A stretch of 64,000 bases of DNA, from positions 62,001 through 126,000 of the forward strand of contig NZ_JAJSOH010000020.1 in the NCBI RefSeq assembly GCF_021277265.1, written 5' to 3'. The stretch's first letter is position 1. Every line of letters starts with the position of its first letter. Made by a program: the position numbers and the translations under genes. Of the stretch, positions 49,650-58,081 are shown one piece after another. The notes beneath the pieces are model-generated. The model saw nothing but the letters and a program-made list of their open reading frames with translations, did not search any database and was not told where the DNA came from. The DNA is from Kineosporia rhizophila. GTDB lineage: Bacteria; Actinomycetota; Actinomycetes; Actinomycetales; Kineosporiaceae.

Positions 49650-50684
49650 CTACCCGGAAGCACCAGCCGAGGGCGAGCCGGTGGAGGCGCGCACCAGCAG
49701 GTCGGTGGTGACCGTGGCCGGCGGCGGGTGCTCGCCGTTCAGCAGGCACTCGGCCTGGGCCACGGCGAGTTCGCCCATGCGGCGCTTGTCGATGTTGATC
49801 GTGGTCAGCGGCGGGTCGAGGATCTCGCCCAGGCTGAGGCCGTCGAAGCCGACCAGGGCGAGGTCGCCGGGGATGGTGAGGCCGAGGCTCCGGGCGGTGC
49901 GGTAGGCGCCCAGGGCCACGACGTCGTTGAAGGCGAGCACAGCGGTGAGGCCGGGGGCGGCCTTCAGCAGGCGGGCCAGGGCTTCCTCTCCGCCGGCCTG
50001 TGACTGTTCGGTCTCGACGATCGCTTCGGCGGGGATCGGGAGGCCCTGGGCGGCGGTCGCCTCGAGCAGCACCTGGCGCCGCAGCGGGTCGCAGGCGGTG
50101 GGGCAGTCGATCATCCCGATCCGCTGGTGTCCCTGGGCCAGGAGATGATCGACCGCAGCCTGGACGCCGGGGCGGACGTCGACGTCGACGACACCGAACG
50201 CGGGGTGCTGGGCGGGGCGGCCCATCACCACCATGGGCAGTCCCTCGATCGCCTCGGCGATACCGGCGTCGCGCTCGTAGAGGTAGCCGATCAGGGCGTC
50301 GACCTGCCCGGCGAGCGAGCGCAGCAGTTCCGGCTCCCGGCCGTGGTCGTTCTGGACGGTGCTGATCAGCACCGTCCAGGAACGTTGCTCGGCGGCGCTC
50401 ATGACTCCGGCGATCAGTTCGGGGAAGAACGGGTTCAGGATGTCGTCGATGACCAGGCCGATCGTGGTGGTGTCGGGGCGGACCAGGCCGCGGGCGAAGC
50501 GGGAGGGCCGGTAGCGCAGCTGCTGGGCCACCTCGAGGATGCGCCTGCGCGTCTCGGGGTCGATCTCGCCCTTGTCGTTGATCGCACGGGACACGGTCTG
50601 GTGCGACACCCCGGCCGCCTTGGCGACATCGCGCAGGGTGACTCGCTGGGCGGGCCTGCGTGCGGTGCTTCGGTCTTTTTCCAC
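49650..50684 (-). CDS. LacI-family regulator
   Basis: 344 residues from GTG 50684. The N-terminal helix-turn-helix is VTLRDVAKAAGVSHQTVSRAINDKGEIDPETRRRILEVAQQLRYRPSRFARGL; the periplasmic-binding-like effector domain starts TTIGLVIDDILNPFFPELI and contains ALVGFDGLSLGEILDPPLTTINIDKRRMGELA. A perfect operator lies 62 bases upstream, next to a small divergent ORF. Sugar effector unknown; no transporter in the locus. Confidence 0.92.
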   Translation of the reverse strand: MEKDRSTARRPAQRVTLRDVAKAAGVSHQTVSRAINDKGEIDPETRRRILEVAQQLRYRPSRFARGLVRPDTTTIGLVIDDILNPFFPELIAGVMSAAEQRSWTVLISTVQNDHGREPELLRSLAGQVDALIGYLYERDAGIAEAIEGLPMVVMGRPAQHPAFGVVDVDVRPGVQAAVDHLLAQGHQRIGMIDCPTACDPLRRQVLLEATAAQGLPIPAEAIVETEQSQAGGEEALARLLKAAPGLTAVLAFNDVVALGAYRTARSLGLTIPGDLALVGFDGLSLGEILDPPLTTINIDKRRMGELAVAQAECLLNGEHPPPATVTTDLLVRASTGSPSAGASG

Positions 50685-50745
50685 GGCCTGACCAGTCTAG
50701 TTCCTCCTTCTGGCGGTCTTGCTCGGACCGGGCGGGCAATTGCCT

Positions 50746-50769
50746 GTTACCGTTCACGTTAACGGTAAC
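50746..50769. promoter_or_regulatory. LacI-type operator palindrome
   Basis: GTTACCGTT (50746-50754) and AACGGTAAC (50761-50769) are exact complements around CACGTT. The site sits between the LacI gene (GTG 50684) and the divergent small ORF (ATG 50786) and overlaps the region where its promoter and leader would be. LacI proteins bind such even-spaced palindromes. Confidence 0.8.
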
Positions 50770-50785
50770 GGCTTAGGAGGTCGTG

Positions 50786-50995
50786 ATGGACATGAGTGCG
50801 CTGATGATCAGCGTCGAGAGGGCCCGGCGGGAGAACGGGTCGGCCCTGCCGCAGGCTGCGATCCGCTCGGACCGCAGTAGGTGGCGGAGGCTGGGTCGCT
50901 TCGTGCACCTGGTGGGGCGGCGCGAGGATCCCGCGGTGGCTGCCATTCACCGGGTTCCCCGGAGCCGGCCGGCTCACCCCAGTGAACGCCGATGA
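50786..50995 (+). CDS. Small basic hypothetical protein behind a LacI operator
   Basis: 69 residues from ATG 50786, with AGGAGG (50775-50780) five bases upstream. The product is Arg-rich (SRWRRLGRFVHLVGRREDPAVAAIHRVPRSRPAHP) with an N-terminal MSALMISVERARRENG. No family recognised. Its only neighbour is the LacI gene, with a perfect operator in the shared intergenic region. Confidence 0.55.
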   Translation: MDMSALMISVERARRENGSALPQAAIRSDRSRWRRLGRFVHLVGRREDPAVAAIHRVPRSRPAHPSERR

Positions 50996-51019
50996 CAACG
51001 GGTTCATCACAGCTGGTTC

Positions 51020-51028
51020 TTGTATAAA
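51020..51028 (+). promoter_or_regulatory. TTGTATAAA site upstream of the HTH regulator
   Basis: TTGTATAAA lies nine bases before the regulator ATG. Its exact reverse complement (TTTATACAA, 52990-52998) precedes the flavohaemoglobin gene, so a common protein probably binds both. It may overlap a -10-like hexamer. Confidence 0.55.
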
Positions 51029-51036
51029 CTCACTTC

Positions 51037-51732
51037 ATGACGGCATCCGGGCGCTCTGCAGCAGGGTCGAAGAAGCAGCGCACCGACGAGAGCCGCACCC
51101 GCCGCAATGAGGTCCTGGCCTCGCTGCGCGCCCGTCAGGAACCGGCGAGCATCACCACCCTCGCCGCCGAGCTGGGGGTCCACCCGAACACCGTGCGGTT
51201 CCACCTTGATGCGCTGACCGCGACCGGGCAGGTCGAGCAGGTCACCGTGCCCCGCTCAGGTCCGGGGCGGCCGGCGCTGATGTTCCAGGCGCACCGGGGT
51301 ATGGATCCGGCCGGGCCGCGTAACTACCAGCTGCTGGCCGAGGTGCTGGTGGCCGACATCGGTGCCGATCCGGAGCCGAGCCGCCGGGCCGCTCAGGCGG
51401 GGGCCGCCTGGGGCTCCAAGTTAGGACGCTCGCGGGCGGCGAAGGCGGAAGAGGCCGGCGACGTGGGTGGCGGGGTCGGGCAGTTGGTCGATCTGCTCGG
51501 CGAACTGGGATTCGCGCCCGAGCTCAGTGCCGGGGGAGACCAGGTCGGGCTGCGCCACTGCCCCTTCCTGGAGCTGGCCACCGACCGTTCCGGCGTGGTG
51601 TGCCCGCTGCATCTGGGCATCGTGCGCGGGGCGATGGCCGAGCTCGACCCCTCGGTGAGCGTGGACGGTCTGGATCCCTTCGTCGAGCCGGACCTCTGCC
51701 GGGTCCGGCTCTCCCGCGCCGCGCGGCATTGA
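51037..51732 (+). CDS. Helix-turn-helix regulator with Cys cluster (SufR-like)
   Basis: 231 residues. The winged HTH (RNEVLASLRARQEPASITTLAAELGVHPNTVRFHLDALTATGQVEQ) is of the ArsR/DeoR-like type. The C-terminal half has three cysteines in LRHCPFLELATDRSGVVCPLHLGIVRGAM and LCRVRL, a spacing like the iron-sulfur site of SufR-family repressors. With the flavohaemoglobin gene convergent next door and a shared TTGTATAAA site, it is a likely NO- or redox-sensing regulator of hmp. Confidence 0.8.
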   Translation: MTASGRSAAGSKKQRTDESRTRRNEVLASLRARQEPASITTLAAELGVHPNTVRFHLDALTATGQVEQVTVPRSGPGRPALMFQAHRGMDPAGPRNYQLLAEVLVADIGADPEPSRRAAQAGAAWGSKLGRSRAAKAEEAGDVGGGVGQLVDLLGELGFAPELSAGGDQVGLRHCPFLELATDRSGVVCPLHLGIVRGAMAELDPSVSVDGLDPFVEPDLCRVRLSRAARH

Positions 51733-51737
51733 GCTGA

Positions 51738-52940
51738 TCAGTCGGTTTCCTGCCAGTGGTCGGAACCGAAGACCTCGTAGCGGATCCGGTCAGCGGCGAC
51801 CCCGCGTTCCAGCAGGCCGGCTCGCACCCCACGCATGAACGGGATCGGGCCGCACAGATAGGCCTCCGCGTTGTCCGGCAGCGGGATCTCGCTGGTCAAC
51901 ACCCGGCCCATACGTACGTCCGCGTTGGGTACGCCCTCTGACGCACCGGTCTCGTACCAGACCTGCTGCTGGAAGCCCTGGATCCGGGAACCGTGCTGCA
52001 GCATCTCCACTCGCAGCGGATGACGTTCGGCGCTGCGCTCGGCGTGCACGGCCACCACCTGACGCTCCGGCTGAGATTCGGCCAGGTGCCCGAGGATCGA
52101 GGCCATCGGCGTGATCCCCACCCCGGCGCTGATCAGGAGGAGCGGGTCTTGGCCGGGTTGCGGGGTGAGATTTCCGAACGGGGGGCTGACCGGCAGCTTG
52201 CTGCCCACGTGCAGGTGTTCGATCAGGTGCCCGGAGACGAGACCGTCAGGCTTGCCGTCTGTTCCGCGTACCCGTCGCACCGTGATGCGCAGCGATTGCC
52301 CGCCCGGGGCCTGCGAGAGGGAGTACTGCCGTAGCTGCCGGCCGCCGTCGGGCAGATCCACGGCCAGGGTCACGTACTGGCCCGGCCGGAAGTGCGGCGC
52401 AGCGGCTCCATCCACCGGCGTCAGCACGAAAGACACCGTCTCGAAGGCTTCTTCGTGGCGCTCACTGACCTCGTAGTCGCGGAAGCTGCTGGTCGGTTCG
52501 ACCCCCTGCGTGGCGTACAGGCGGGCCTCCATGCCGATGAACTTGCAGGCCATCAGCCAGTAGACCTCGTCCCAGGCCGCGGCCACCTCCGGGGTGACCG
52601 CATCGCCCAGCACCTTGCCCACCGCGCGCATCAGGTAGCGGCCGACCACGGTGTACTGCTCCGGCTGGATGCCCAGTGAGGCGTGCCGGTTGGCCACCCG
52701 TTCGAACATCGTGTCCATCGGCGGCCCGGCCCCGATCAGGCTGAGCGCGAACCCGGCCACGGCTCCGGCCAGGGCCCGCTTCTGCTCGCCGCCGGCCTGG
52801 GCACTGCGGCTGAACACGTTCCACAGCTGCGGGTTCTCGCCGAGCAGGGAGTCGTAGAACTCGGACGAGATCTCGTCCAGGTGCGCGGCCACGACCGGGG
52901 CGGTGGCGCGGATGACGGGTTCGTGGGCCGAAGACAGCAT
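51738..52940 (-). CDS. hmp: Flavohaemoglobin / nitric oxide dioxygenase
   Basis: 400 residues. The globin domain (1-140) has the proximal-His region ANRHASLGIQPEQYTVVGRYLMRAV. The FAD domain shows HFRPGQYVTLAVDLPDG and RQYSLSQAPGGQSLRITVRR. The NAD(P)H part has LLISAGVGITPMASIL and AYLCGPIPFMRGV. Converts NO to nitrate with O2 and NAD(P)H in the cytoplasm. Convergent with the SufR-like gene; ATG 52940 follows AGGAGAA. Upstream bases contain the AT-rich repeat at 52990-53014. Confidence 0.95.
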   Translation of the reverse strand: MLSSAHEPVIRATAPVVAAHLDEISSEFYDSLLGENPQLWNVFSRSAQAGGEQKRALAGAVAGFALSLIGAGPPMDTMFERVANRHASLGIQPEQYTVVGRYLMRAVGKVLGDAVTPEVAAAWDEVYWLMACKFIGMEARLYATQGVEPTSSFRDYEVSERHEEAFETVSFVLTPVDGAAAPHFRPGQYVTLAVDLPDGGRQLRQYSLSQAPGGQSLRITVRRVRGTDGKPDGLVSGHLIEHLHVGSKLPVSPPFGNLTPQPGQDPLLLISAGVGITPMASILGHLAESQPERQVVAVHAERSAERHPLRVEMLQHGSRIQGFQQQVWYETGASEGVPNADVRMGRVLTSEIPLPDNAEAYLCGPIPFMRGVRAGLLERGVAADRIRYEVFGSDHWQETD

Positions 52941-52989
52941 GGCGTTCTCCTCGAAGGCCAGGGGTGCGGGCTGATCGCCTGCTGATCTA

Positions 52990-53014
52990 TTTATACAAAC
53001 GATCGTTGTATTTA
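52990..53014 (-). promoter_or_regulatory. AT-rich operator region upstream of hmp
   Basis: TTTATACAA (52990-52998) and TTGTATTTA (53006-53014) form an inverted repeat with two mismatches around ACGATCG. The first arm is the reverse complement of the TTGTATAAA site found before the neighbouring HTH regulator. Together with its AT content, this is the probable hmp promoter/operator. Confidence 0.6.
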
Positions 53015-53042
53015 TTCAAGGTAGGAGGTGGTGAAGGAGGTC

Positions 53043-53753
53043 TCACCGCGCTACCGGAAGACGGTGCAAGCGGCGCCGGCGGTGGTCGGCGGTCACCGGT
53101 GGGGCCGGTTCGTTCCAGAGCAAGGATCTGGGAGTGCGCCAGTTGCGGTGCAGGGCGAGGACGCGGAGCAGGAAGGCCGCGGCCATACTGCCGATCGCCG
53201 ACCCGACGGCGAGATGCCCGGTGGCGTGAAGTATCGCGGCGCTGCTTGCGCCGAGTACCGCAGGTGTGACGAGCAGTTCGTGCCCCCAGCGCAGCACGGG
53301 AGGAACTTCGGCGATCAGTACGTTCGCCAGGATGCCTCCGCCGACGGCGCTCATAGTGCCGAGAGCAACGGCGGCCGGAACGTTGCTGCCGTGGTCCATC
53401 GCCTTGACGCAGCCGGTCACCGTGGCAATGGCGACGGCTATGGCATCACAGACATCAAGGGCCTTTCCCTCCAGTATTTTTCGATCACGGGCGGAACTGT
53501 GCCCCCAGAAGACAAACAGGGCAACACAACCGGGTGCAATGAAGAACCCCAGATCGTGAAAGGCCACGGGCGGCACGCCGAGAACGAGGTCGCGCAGGAG
53601 CCCGCCCCCCAGAGCGACTGCCTCGCTGAGCAGAAGGACGCCGAAGATGCCCAGGTCGCAGCGGACGGCCTGGAAGGCCCCGCAGAACGCGAAGGCCATG
53701 ACTCCGAACAGTTCCACGCAATATCGGAGGTTTTGCAGAGTTTCGGCGTGCAT
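53043..53753 (-). CDS. UPF0126/TRIC-type membrane protein
   Basis: 236 residues from ATG 53753. Two copies of the trimeric intracellular cation channel unit are visible: ELFGVMAFAFCGAFQAVRCDLGIFGVLLLSEAVALGGGLLRDLVLGVPPVAF and AIAVAIATVTGCVKAMDHGSNVPAAVALGTMSAVGGGILANVLIAEVPPVL. The GGGLLRD and GGGILAN loops are the family signatures. Probably a K+-type or small-solute channel in the inner membrane. A basic tail (ADHRRRRLHRL) follows. Confidence 0.9.
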   Translation of the reverse strand: MHAETLQNLRYCVELFGVMAFAFCGAFQAVRCDLGIFGVLLLSEAVALGGGLLRDLVLGVPPVAFHDLGFFIAPGCVALFVFWGHSSARDRKILEGKALDVCDAIAVAIATVTGCVKAMDHGSNVPAAVALGTMSAVGGGILANVLIAEVPPVLRWGHELLVTPAVLGASSAAILHATGHLAVGSAIGSMAAAFLLRVLALHRNWRTPRSLLWNEPAPPVTADHRRRRLHRLPVAR

Positions 53754-53892
53754 CGATGCATTCTCTTCCCCGTGAACCGCGTTCCGACGCAGTGTCGAAA
53801 ACACCTGGTGCGGTCACGATGACAGGTCTGCACCCAGCTATCAGGCCGTTTTGCTGCACCAAGGGGACAGGCCGATGTCCGCGGCGAGGTGG

Positions 53893-54885
53893 TCAGCCGG
53901 ACCCGGCACCCGCGGCCAGTCGGTCGCCGAGATCGGTGCGGCGGTACAGGACCGAGCGGCCCACCCGCTCGCGAGTGAGTAGACCAGCGTCCAAAAGCAC
54001 TTTGAGGTGGTCCCCGGTGGCCCCCAGAGACAATCTGAGGACGTCGGCCAGCTGGGTCGTGGAGCCCGGGTCGCCGAGGAGTTGCAGCAGTCGGGCGCGG
54101 GTGGGCCCGATCAGCGGGGCCAGGGCCGCTGCGGGTGCGGCTGCGCTCCCGGTCTCGGCCAGAGTCGCCGTTCCGCGGGAGGGGTAGCGGATCCAGGGCT
54201 GGTGCGGCCCGTCGACGCTGATGGCCAGACGTTCGGCCAGGAACACCGAGGGCACGAAAAGGAGGCCACGTCCGGCCAGATCGATCGATTGTTGCGCTCG
54301 GCTGCGCACCCGGATCCGGCCGCCTTCCCACCTCAGTTCCGGATGCACGTCTTCCAGGCCGGCGCCCCAGCCGTGGGCCACCAGCCGCCCGGCGCGGTGC
54401 TGGACGTCGCGCTGCAGCACGGCCAGAATCCGCGGCCAGTCGGGGCGCAGGAGTACGTCCCAGGCCAGTTCGATCGCATCAGCCAGCCGGTCCAGGACGT
54501 CGGGGGAGTGCAGAACAGCCCGCACCTCCTCGGCCACCGGCTCCCTGGCCGTCATGTACGCAATCTCGCGTCGAGCGTCCGTAAGAGAACTGGCCCGCAC
54601 GGCCGCCAGATCGTCCTGGATGCTCTGGCCCATCCCGGACGGGGGTGGCGTGGTGAAGTCGACACCTTCGCGTTCGCGCTGGAGGGCGGCCAGGGCCCGG
54701 ACCCCCGGGTCGTCGCGGATGGTCTCCCAACGGTGCGTGAACCGGCCCATCAGGGGTGAGGCGGTGGTGCGTCGGCGAGCGAGCTGGGCGATCAGATGGA
54801 CGGTTTCGTCGCTGGGGGAGACCGCGAAGCGGGAGGCGACGATGTCCTCGGCCCCCGCGGTGATCCACAGCGATGTTTCGGTCAC
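53893..54885 (-). CDS. ArsR-type regulator (DUF5937 N-terminal domain)
   Basis: 330 residues. The N-terminal ~200 residues (RFAVSPSDETVHLIAQLARRR, HRWETIRDDPGVRALAALQRERE, AGLEDVHPELRWEGGRIRV) match the domain found in front of ArsR-like HTHs in actinobacteria (DUF5937). The C-terminal winged helix is RARLLQLLGDPGSTTQLADVLRLSLGATGDHLKVLLDAGLLTRERVGRSVLYRRT. It is divergent from an MFS transporter 47 bases away and most likely controls it. Confidence 0.85.
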   Translation of the reverse strand: MTETSLWITAGAEDIVASRFAVSPSDETVHLIAQLARRRTTASPLMGRFTHRWETIRDDPGVRALAALQREREGVDFTTPPPSGMGQSIQDDLAAVRASSLTDARREIAYMTAREPVAEEVRAVLHSPDVLDRLADAIELAWDVLLRPDWPRILAVLQRDVQHRAGRLVAHGWGAGLEDVHPELRWEGGRIRVRSRAQQSIDLAGRGLLFVPSVFLAERLAISVDGPHQPWIRYPSRGTATLAETGSAAAPAAALAPLIGPTRARLLQLLGDPGSTTQLADVLRLSLGATGDHLKVLLDAGLLTRERVGRSVLYRRTDLGDRLAAGAGSG

Positions 54886-54931
54886 CGGCGAAACATTAGC
54901 TCTGCCGACGGGCGGCTGTCAGGTTGGCGTC

Positions 54932-56131
54932 ATGAGCATCCCCGTCGCCGAGCGCACCACCTACCGAGAGGTGTTCTCCGCTCCGGGCTTTGCGGCGCTC
55001 TTCGCCACCAGCACCCTGACCGTGCTGGGCATCTCGCTGCAGATCCTGGCGTTCTCGGTCGTGGTCTTCGAGGCCACCGGCTCCTCGACGTGGTCGTCGG
55101 CAGCCTTCGCGGCGGGCTTCCTGCCGGGTGTCGTGGGTGGTCTGCTGCTGCCCTCTCTGGCTGACCGGTGGCCGGCCCGGCCGCTGATCGTGGCCGGCAG
55201 CGAGGTCCGGCTGCTGCTGGGGCTGTTGCTGGCGGTTCTGGCGGCGCGCTCGTCGGTGGCGGCCGGAATCGTGGTGGTGGCGCTGGGAGCCCTTCTGCAC
55301 CCGTTGGTCTCGGCTGCTCAATCGGCCCTGTTGCTGCGCCTCCTCGAGGGTGACCGGTACGTGCTGGGCCGTTCGTCGTTCACGGTCACGTCGATGGTGG
55401 CGCAACTGGCCGGACTGGCCGTGGGTGGGCTGGTGCTGCAGGCCCTGGGAACTTTCGCGGTGCTGGTGCTGGCTGCGGGAATGCACGGCGTGGCCGTCCT
55501 GGTCGGCGTGCTGGGACTGCCGTCGATCCCACCGAGCGGCCTTCGAGAGGCCTGGTCGCCGGGCGAGACCCTGCGCGGCTACCGGGAACTGTTCGGCAGC
55601 CGCCCGATTCGTTCGCTGTTGCTGCTGTGGTGGACTCCGTTCGCGCTGCTGGCGGGGGTCGAATCGCTGGCTGTTTCCTACGCCGGCCATGCTGGTGCAG
55701 GCGGACTGGCCACTGCCGCCTTGATGGGGGCCACGCCATTCGGGGCGATGGTGGGGACGTTCGTGGTGGGCCGGGTGTGTCGGCCCGCCACCCGCGAGTG
55801 GCTGGTGCCGGTCTTGGTGGTCGTGCTCGGCGCATCACTGCTGCCGCTGGCCGCCGCTCCTGGGCCGTGGGCGGCGGCCCTGCTGATGACGGTGGCCGGG
55901 GCCGGCCTGGCCTTCGAGGTGGGCGGGCAGGCGGCGTTCCGGGATGCCCTGCCGCCCGGTCGTCAGGCCCTGGGGTTCGGGTTGCTGGGGCTGGGCATGA
56001 TGACCGGGCAGGGGCTGGGGCCGCTGCTGGCCGGGCCCCTGGCCGACCTGAGCAGCCCGGGCGTGGCCTCGGCGGTGATGGGTCTGCTGGTCCTGCTCGC
56101 GGCGCCGGTCCTGTTGGCGCCTCGACGGTGA
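54932..56131 (+). CDS. MFS transporter
   Basis: 399 residues from ATG 54932 (frame extends further upstream without ribosome site). About twelve membrane helices; FAALFATSTLTVLGISLQILAFSVVVFEATGSSTWSSAAFAAGFLPGVVGGLLLPSLADRWPARPL resembles macrolide/drug-efflux MFS members. Divergent ArsR-type regulator suggests substrate-induced efflux. Confidence 0.88.
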   Translation: MSIPVAERTTYREVFSAPGFAALFATSTLTVLGISLQILAFSVVVFEATGSSTWSSAAFAAGFLPGVVGGLLLPSLADRWPARPLIVAGSEVRLLLGLLLAVLAARSSVAAGIVVVALGALLHPLVSAAQSALLLRLLEGDRYVLGRSSFTVTSMVAQLAGLAVGGLVLQALGTFAVLVLAAGMHGVAVLVGVLGLPSIPPSGLREAWSPGETLRGYRELFGSRPIRSLLLLWWTPFALLAGVESLAVSYAGHAGAGGLATAALMGATPFGAMVGTFVVGRVCRPATREWLVPVLVVVLGASLLPLAAAPGPWAAALLMTVAGAGLAFEVGGQAAFRDALPPGRQALGFGLLGLGMMTGQGLGPLLAGPLADLSSPGVASAVMGLLVLLAAPVLLAPRR

Positions 56132-56141
56132 CGGGTCTACG

Positions 56142-56747
56142 TCACTGGGCGGTCGCTTCGGCGGGCGCGCCTCGGGCCGGGCCCATCACTGTGTAGGCGA
56201 TCAGGCCGGTCAGGGCCAGGACGGTCGCGGTGACGGCGGCGGCCGTGCTGGCGGGGTCCTGGGCCTGCCAGGTCAGGACGCGGCTCAGGAGGGTGTCGGA
56301 GCGGGGGAAGATGACTGCGGCCATGGTCCAGCCCAGCGGCACGAACCAGGCTCGGGCCGTACCGATGACGGCGGCGCTCAGTGCACTCAGGCCCAGAAGC
56401 CCGGCGGTGTCCCGCAGCACCAGCGACATCGGGCCGAAGCGGGTGCCGGTCAGCTGGGTGATGAGCATCAGGCCGCCGACCAGGACCACGACGATGAGCA
56501 GGTGCACGGCCCGGCGGACCGGCCAGGGCACTGCGCCGGTCTCGTCGAGTTCGTCGTCCGGGCCGCTCAGGGTCATGGTCAGGGCGGACACCAGCAGCAG
56601 GATGCTCAGGACGACCATTTGCAGGCCCGCCTGAGGGCTGTCGGAACTCCTTTCCCACAGCACCCACAGCACCACCAGAACGAAGACGGAGGTGCCCATC
56701 GCCAGGGGAGCGCGGCGCGCTCGCAGGAAGAGGATCAGTCCCCTCAT
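56142..56747 (-). CDS. Hypothetical membrane protein of ABC export operon
   Basis: 201 residues with about five membrane segments (GTSVFVLVVLWVLW, GLQMVVLSILLLVSALTMTLS, VHLLIVVVLVGGLMLITQL, AALSAAVIGTARAWFV and AAAVTATVLALTGLIAYTV). It is the last gene of the ECF-sigma/ABC operon and overlaps the preceding ORF by ATGA. Its helix-rich sequence fits an ABC permease-like subunit of unusual size. No family assigned. Confidence 0.7.
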   Translation of the reverse strand: MRGLILFLRARRAPLAMGTSVFVLVVLWVLWERSSDSPQAGLQMVVLSILLLVSALTMTLSGPDDELDETGAVPWPVRRAVHLLIVVVLVGGLMLITQLTGTRFGPMSLVLRDTAGLLGLSALSAAVIGTARAWFVPLGWTMAAVIFPRSDTLLSRVLTWQAQDPASTAAAVTATVLALTGLIAYTVMGPARGAPAEATAQ

Positions 56748-58081
56748 CGCAGCAGTCCTTCCGCGGGCTTGCACTGGACCGCGGCCTGCCGCAGGGCGGC
56801 CACGCGGGACAGTGCTTCCTCCTCGGGCAGGGCGCTCAGCTGTTGCCAGACCTTGGTGGCCTCGACGCTGACGTCCTCGAAGGCGTAGTCGAGGTCGGGC
56901 CGGCCCAGCCCTTCCGGTTTCGGCGCAACCGGTTCGGTGCCCATCAGCCAGTGGGCGGCGGCCAGCTGATCGGCCGAGGAGGGGTAGGTCTCGCAGGTGC
57001 GTGGCCCGCTGAAAGCTCCCGTCAGGACGTCGGTGAGCACGTTCGCCCGGTTCGCCAGGTGGCCTTCTCGATTGGTGGCGACGTGCAGCAGGACGGTGTC
57101 GGTGCGGAACTCGGGGTAGGTGTCCGGGTAGGCGTAGGTGTCCTCGTGCACCTGGGTCGGGGCGCCGGGCAGCCTCTTCAGGACGGCCAGGGCCTCACGG
57201 GCGGGGGCGGTGACCTCGGGCAGCAGACTCTCGTGGGCACGGCTGAGGCATACCTGCGGTTCTCCTTCGGCGCAGACCAGTTCGCGGGCCACCGGGTCCA
57301 CGGCGTCGTACACGAGACGGTTCTCGTGCGGGATGACGACGACGGAGAGCGCGAGACCGGCGGCGACCGGGAGCACCGCCGCGACCCGGGAGCGCGAGGT
57401 GCGGGAGACGAGCAGCAGGACCGAGGTGGCGGCCAGTCCCACCAGCCAGCTGCTCTGGGCGGCGCTGACCCGGCCCGGAACGGTGGCGTAGTCGCCGGGC
57501 ATGTTCATCTCGGCCATCGGGGAGATGATCAGACCCAGCCAGCGGAATGACTCCGTGGCCATCGGCAGCGCCAGCAGCAGGCCCAGAGCCGTGACGCCGG
57601 CGATCGGGGCGGTGACCGGTGAGGGCAGCAACCGGCCGATCGCCAGACCGAGCCAGGCGGCGGCGACCAGCGCCAGGGCGCCGATCACGGTGATCACGAG
57701 AACCGTTGCCGGTAGGTAGCTTGCGGTGTCGAAGATCCAGGCGGCCCCGGCCAGTCCCATCACCAGGTATCCGGCGACCGCGGCGATGGCCAGCGCGCCG
57801 AGCGTGGGCAGGATCCGCTGGGCCACGGGCCGGGGTGTGGAGGTGAACAGTTCGCCCACGTTCGAGCGGTGCTCCCGGCGGGCCTGCCAGGCCCCGGCGG
57901 CCAGCATGAGCGGCCACAACAGCACCAGGTACAGGCGCTGGCTCATGGCCAGGTGCATCCAGCCGGTGGAGAACATGATCCCGTCGGCGAAGTACAGGGC
58001 GAGCGAACCGATCACGGCCAGGCCGAGGGCCGAGCCGACGGCGGCGGAGCGGCGCAGCTCGATGCGCAGGACGCGGCTCAT
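56744..58081 (-). CDS. ABC-2-type membrane protein with extracytoplasmic domain
   Basis: 445 residues. Six or so helices in the first ~260 residues (ALGLAVIGSLALYFADG, LYLVLLWPLMLAAGAW, LGALAIAAVAGYLVMGL, ATVLVITVIGALALVAAAWLG, APIAGVTALGLLLALPM, SWLVGLAATSVLLLVS), then an ~180-residue soluble part with Cys residues (ELVCAEGEPQVCLSRAH, RTCETYPS). This pairs with the ABC ATPase as the permease of an efflux or repair system. Stop-start overlaps (ATGA) tie all four genes together. Confidence 0.78.
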   Translation of the reverse strand: MSRVLRIELRRSAAVGSALGLAVIGSLALYFADGIMFSTGWMHLAMSQRLYLVLLWPLMLAAGAWQARREHRSNVGELFTSTPRPVAQRILPTLGALAIAAVAGYLVMGLAGAAWIFDTASYLPATVLVITVIGALALVAAAWLGLAIGRLLPSPVTAPIAGVTALGLLLALPMATESFRWLGLIISPMAEMNMPGDYATVPGRVSAAQSSWLVGLAATSVLLLVSRTSRSRVAAVLPVAAGLALSVVVIPHENRLVYDAVDPVARELVCAEGEPQVCLSRAHESLLPEVTAPAREALAVLKRLPGAPTQVHEDTYAYPDTYPEFRTDTVLLHVATNREGHLANRANVLTDVLTGAFSGPRTCETYPSSADQLAAAHWLMGTEPVAPKPEGLGRPDLDYAFEDVSVEATKVWQQLSALPEEEALSRVAALRQAAVQCKPAEGLLR

